Made by a program: the position numbers and the translations under genes
Notes under the pieces: model-generated
Databases searched by the model: none
Told to the model about the DNA's origin: nothing
What the model saw: the letters and a program-made list of their open reading frames with translations, nothing else
Part shown: positions 12,299 to 14,726 of the stretch, in pieces
Numbering within the stretch: position 1 is the first letter of the stretch
Layout: each line of letters opens with the position of its first letter
Origin: an uncultured Treponema sp.
GTDB lineage: Bacteria > Spirochaetota > Spirochaetia > Treponematales > Treponemataceae
NCBI GenBank assembly: GCA_937900125.1
Contig: CALCEK010000285.1
Coordinates: 1 to 14,726, forward strand
DNA length: 14,726 bases
Direction: 5' to 3'

Positions 12299-14095
12299 AA
12301 GCAAAGCATCTTGCACAATTTTAGCTACGGTCTGGGCAGCATTTTCTAGCGGAACAAGTTGGGCTGTAGGCTGATTGCGCAATTTTACTTCTACATTTGG
12401 CAAATTTTTATCGCCGATTGTAATTCTCACGGGAAAACCGATTAAATCCATATCGTTAAACTTTACGCCAGGCCTTTCATCGCGGTCATCAAGGAGAACT
12501 TCGATATTTGCGCGTGTAAGAGCCTCGTAGATTTTGTCCGCAGCTTCTTTCATTGCGCCACTGTATTTTATTGGAACGATTGCAACGTGGTACGGAGCGG
12601 AACTCATTGGCCAAACAATTCCTTTGTCATCGTGAAAAGTTTCCACTATGCTTGCTAAAACGCGGTCAACTCCAATTCCATAACACCCCATTGTTGGCAC
12701 AGCCGATTTTCCATTTTCGTCTAAGTAGCTTACGCCCATGCTTTGCGTATATTTTTTTCCCAACTTAAAAATGTGTCCCAGTTCATTTCCCTTGCGACTG
12801 TAAAAAGTTCCGCCGCAAACAGGACATTTGTCGCCAGGAACAACGGTTCTTAAATCCAAACTTAAAAAAGCCTTAAAATCACGATTCGGTTCAACGTGCA
12901 ACAGATGGAATCCCTCTTTTCCAGCCCCCGTAATTGCGTCGTGCATATCGTTTACGCTGTTATCTTGCAAAATGGGAGCTTTTACATTGATAGGTCCCAC
13001 AAAACCATGAGGTGCGCCCGCTATTTTAAGAATTTCTTCAGAATCGGCAAGGCAAACTTCACTAGCTTTTAGCGCAGCCGCCAACTTTGCCTCGTTTACT
13101 TCAAGGTCGCCCCGAATCAAAACGCATACATAAGAAATCGGGTAAAAAATGGCGTTTCCTTCTTTTACAGTTTTTAAGTCTGAGCAAAATGGCGCGTTTG
13201 ACAAATCAAGGGAGCTATTTATAACGCGATAAATTAACGCCTTTATAAAACGCCTTGAAGTAGTCTTAAAAAATGATTCCATATCGGAAATAGAAAATAC
13301 ATTTGGGGTTGCACATTCTTCTGGAAGTTGGGAAGTTGGTGTTTGGGGATTGCCAGAATCATCAAGTGCGACATCGGGTTTACAAGAAGCTTTTTCTACA
13401 TTTGCCGCATAATCGCAATCTGGACAAATAATTAGGGTGTCATCGCCAACATCACTTTCTACCATAAACTCTTCACTGCCACTTCCGCCCATTGCACCTG
13501 TGTCAGCCTTAACGGGAATCACCTTTAAGCCCAAACGCTTAAAAATCCGCAAATACGCCGCAGCATAAGCCTTGTAAGATTCGTCAAGGGATTCCTCGGT
13601 CGCATTTAAAGTGTAACCATCCATCATATTAAATTCGCGACCCCGCATTACGCCATAGCGCGGACGGATTTCATCGCGATATTTTGTGTTTATTTGGTAA
13701 CAATTTATTGGAAGTTGCTTGTAGCTTGTGAGTCCCTGCCGCATAATTGCCGTGTACGCTTCTTCGGCGGTGGGGCTAACAACCATATCTTGCTGCTGAC
13801 GATTTTGCGCTTTTAGCATTTGCGGACCAAAACTTTCCCAACGACCGCTTTCTTTCCAAATTTCGCCTGGAACTATAACGGTCGGTTTAAATTCGACTGC
13901 GCCAGATGCGTCTAATTCTTGGCGGATTATTGATTCAACTTTGCGATACGAGCGCAAGCCCAATGGCATATATGTGTATAGTCCGTTTCCGAGTTTGCGG
14001 ATTAAATCGGCACGCATCATTAACTGATGACTTTGAATTACAGCTTCTGCAGGAGCTTCCCGCAATGTGTGAAAATGAATTTGAGATGTTTTCAT
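12284..14095 (-). CDS. proS: Prolyl-tRNA synthetase, bacterial type
   Basis: This 603-residue class II synthetase charges tRNA-Pro with proline. Motif 1 lies around GLYTYMPLGLRSYRKVESII (38–57), with SPTAEE (107–112) as the TxE proline/ATP site. Motif 2 is RDEIRPRYGVMRGREFNMMD (140–159), and motif 3 is MGCYGIGVDR (469–478). Between motifs 2 and 3 the editing INS domain (about 224–410) is present, which defines the bacterial form and removes Ala-tRNA-Pro. Two CxxC pairs (C224/C227 and C424/C427) flank it and could bind zinc. The anticodon-binding domain runs from about 500 to the end. Length and motifs are complete. A -10 box lies 6 nt before the ATG with no Shine-Dalgarno sequence. The secreted-protein gene follows 19 bp later. 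Confidence 0.97.
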   Translation of the reverse strand: MKTSQIHFHTLREAPAEAVIQSHQLMMRADLIRKLGNGLYTYMPLGLRSYRKVESIIRQELDASGAVEFKPTVIVPGEIWKESGRWESFGPQMLKAQNRQQQDMVVSPTAEEAYTAIMRQGLTSYKQLPINCYQINTKYRDEIRPRYGVMRGREFNMMDGYTLNATEESLDESYKAYAAAYLRIFKRLGLKVIPVKADTGAMGGSGSEEFMVESDVGDDTLIICPDCDYAANVEKASCKPDVALDDSGNPQTPTSQLPEECATPNVFSISDMESFFKTTSRRFIKALIYRVINSSLDLSNAPFCSDLKTVKEGNAIFYPISYVCVLIRGDLEVNEAKLAAALKASEVCLADSEEILKIAGAPHGFVGPINVKAPILQDNSVNDMHDAITGAGKEGFHLLHVEPNRDFKAFLSLDLRTVVPGDKCPVCGGTFYSRKGNELGHIFKLGKKYTQSMGVSYLDENGKSAVPTMGCYGIGVDRVLASIVETFHDDKGIVWPMSSAPYHVAIVPIKYSGAMKEAADKIYEALTRANIEVLLDDRDERPGVKFNDMDLIGFPVRITIGDKNLPNVEVKLRNQPTAQLVPLENAAQTVAKIVQDALLALNS

Positions 14096-14101
14096 ATTTT
14101 G

Positions 14102-14130
14102 ATTGTAGCGGAAAATGTCTTACTTTGCAA
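14102..14130 (-). promoter_or_regulatory. proS promoter, leaderless geometry
   Basis: On the minus strand, TTGCAA (14125–14130), a 17-bp spacer and TACAAT (14102–14107) are followed after 6 nt by the proS ATG. The geometry is the same as at the SPOUT and GerMN genes. The -35 hexamer is identical to that of the methyltransferase gene. No Shine-Dalgarno sequence is present. Confidence 0.65.
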
Positions 14131-14210
14131 ATGAAAAACGCAACTTGCACAAACACGCACTATGACGAGGGGAGATTTTTTGTCGTTTTAAACACAAATT
14201 GTTAGAAATC

Positions 14211-14219
14211 TGATATAAT
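14211..14219 (+). promoter_or_regulatory. Extended -10 promoter, leaderless geometry, divergent from proS
   Basis: TGATATAAT (14211–14219) is a TGn-TATAAT element. An ATG follows after 6 nt at 14226. No good -35 is visible at 17 bp, which is common for extended -10 promoters. It marks the probable start of a spirochaete gene whose body is cut off by the foreign right end. Confidence 0.5.
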
Positions 14220-14225
14220 TTTTAT

Positions 14226-14282
14226 ATGTCCGTAACGAGTCATTTTGCCCTGTGTTCCAGCTCATCTCATGCCAGTCCATAA
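14226..14282 (+). pseudogene. Possible 5' stub of a gene cut by the junction
   Basis: The ATG placed 6 nt after the extended -10 begins a reading frame that ends after 18 codons at TAA 14280–14282. The first 7 or so codons (MSVTSHF) suit the composition of the left part. The later ones come from the sequence I think belongs to another genome. The reading frame is therefore probably the first few codons of a real gene fused to unrelated DNA, not a complete peptide. No function can be given. Confidence 0.35.
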
Positions 14283-14292
14283 AACTCCGGCA

Positions 14293-14314
14293 GGCGAGAC
14301 GGGCCCCGCCTTTT
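14293..14314 (+). terminator. GC-rich hairpin with short T-run
   Basis: GGCGAG (14293–14298) pairs with CCCCGCC (14304–14310) with one mismatch, and TTTT follows. It has the shape of a weak rho-independent terminator for a rightward gene whose body lies in the missing part of the foreign DNA. The stem is far more GC-rich than any hairpin in the left 14 kb. Confidence 0.35.
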
Positions 14315-14360
14315 GTGGGATGATGCACACACTTCCATCTGTCTGTTCAATTAAAAGCGG

Positions 14361-14368
14361 CAAAGATA
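14361..14368 (-). promoter_or_regulatory. Bacteroidetes-type -7 box facing left
   Basis: The minus strand reads TATCTTTG, an exact match to TAnnTTTG, the -7 element of Bacteroidetes promoters. TTGG lies 19 bp upstream as a possible -33 element. It would drive something to the left, through 14350–14240, where I see only a GC-rich stretch and an open minus-strand frame (GTG near 14325, containing FMDWHEMSWNTG) that runs into the junction. It supports the view that this end is from another organism. Confidence 0.4.
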
Positions 14369-14408
14369 CAACAAATCAAGACACAAACCAACTTCCGAAC
14401 CCGACACG

Positions 14409-14443
14409 AAAAAAGATGACTGACCTTCCGGCCGTCTTTTTTT
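14409..14443 (+). terminator. Hairpin with A-run and T-run upstream of the lipoprotein gene
   Basis: A-rich sequence from 14409, then GAC/CC pairing with GG/GTC across the loop TTCC, and seven Ts (14437–14443), form an imperfect stem flanked by A and T runs, as in a bidirectional terminator. The sequence TATCTTCG just after it (14445–14452) is one base off the Bacteroidetes -7 consensus TAnnTTTG and could be the promoter of the next gene. Confidence 0.4.
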
Positions 14444-14498
14444 GTATCTTCGCCCGTTCTTTTCAAACGTCGAAACCAATCGGAAAGTTAATGGCAAT

Positions 14499-14726
14499 AT
14501 GTTGAAAATCAAGAATATAATAATCTTCCTCATCGGAACGCTCCTCCTCCTTGCGGCTTGTGACCATACCCGGAAGGCGAAAAATGACACTTCGGAACAA
14601 ACGGTCGTCCTGCCGGCCTTCGACAACGACTCCGCCTATGCGTTCGTGAGTGCGCAGACCGGCTTCGGGCCGCGCGTGTTAGGCACGGAGGCGCACGAGA
14701 ACTGCCGACTCTGGCTGCTCAGCAGG
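14499..14726 (+). CDS. N-terminus of a Bacteroidetes-like lipoprotein, M28/glutaminyl cyclotransferase type (3' truncated)
   Basis: The frame is open for 76 codons to the window edge. It starts MLKIKN with a hydrophobic core and a lipobox ending LAAC (C21), so the product is a predicted lipoprotein. After a polar linker it reads YAFVSAQTGFGPRVLGTEAHENCRLWLL (about 48–75). The FGPR(V)..TEAH..C..WL pattern is the start of the M28-type glutaminyl-peptide cyclotransferase/peptidase proteins common in Bacteroidetes. The catalytic part lies beyond the window. Codons are rich in G and C (CTC, GCG, ACG, GGC), unlike every gene to the left. This is either sequence from another organism joined in assembly or, less likely, a recent transfer. 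The start is chosen because it gives the signal sequence; the upstream ATG at 14491 stops at once. Confidence 0.75.
   Translation, partial: MLKIKNIIIFLIGTLLLLAACDHTRKAKNDTSEQTVVLPAFDNDSAYAFVSAQTGFGPRVLGTEAHENCRLWLLSR

Noticed and set aside
12553..13010. Plus-strand open frames inside proS
   Set aside because: proS is complete with all class II motifs on the minus strand; these frames have no ribosome binding site or recognisable domain.
1..14726. CRISPR array, tRNA, rRNA or transposase
   Set aside because: I read for regularly spaced direct repeats, cloverleaf-like sequences with GGTTCGA-type arms, and DDE or serine recombinase motifs, and saw none I could support.

Overview
The window is a composite. 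About 14.2 kb (roughly 13–14240) looks like one stretch of an AT-rich spirochaete chromosome, most likely a Treponema-type host-associated or rumen species. I base this on the combination of chromosomal ParA/ParB, a bacterial-type ProRS, a GerMN-domain membrane protein, small dispersed hairpin repeats and codon usage rich in A/T. No gene here fixes the genus. The first 12 bases equal the 3' end of the standard Illumina adapter. The last ~450 bases have a different composition, codon usage and promoter style, and carry the start of a Bacteroidetes-like lipoprotein of the M28 / glutaminyl cyclotransferase type. Both ends should therefore be treated as assembly or library artefacts until shown otherwise.

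Layout, left to right. (1) Adapter remnant, the tail of an unknown CDS, then a Cof-type HAD phosphatase and a PHP-domain protein with a damaged metal site, tightly packed on +. (2) A convergent Methyltransf_32-type methyltransferase on -, whose 3' end overlaps the PHP gene by 53 bp. (3) A 185-bp intergenic region with three hairpins in a row. (4) A + strand run: parA–parB (8-bp overlap), an HD-domain phosphohydrolase, and an AraC-type regulator with a degenerate receiver (TAATG coupling). (5) A second + strand unit: a SPOUT RNA methyltransferase and an exported PAP2 phosphatase (ATGA overlap). (6) On -: an Rrf2-family regulator followed by cysK, a CymR-like sulfur/cysteine arrangement with a shared candidate operator half-site. 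(7) A divergent GerMN membrane protein on +. (8) A repeat-containing 205-bp gap. (9) On -: proS followed by a secreted protein of unknown function. (10) The foreign-looking right end.

The most interesting pattern concerns translation starts. Several genes that appear to be first in their transcription unit (SPOUT MTase, GerMN protein, proS, a truncated ORF at 14226, and less strictly parA and the methyltransferase) have a -10 box only 6–9 nt from the ATG and no Shine-Dalgarno sequence, so their transcripts would start at or beside the AUG. The downstream genes HD, PAP2 and the secreted protein, and the regulated genes rrf2 and cysK, have clear Shine-Dalgarno sequences. This suggests a mixed leaderless/SD initiation system. 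I found no CRISPR array, tRNA, rRNA, transposase, or obviously new defence or metabolic system. All positions and motifs were read by eye.
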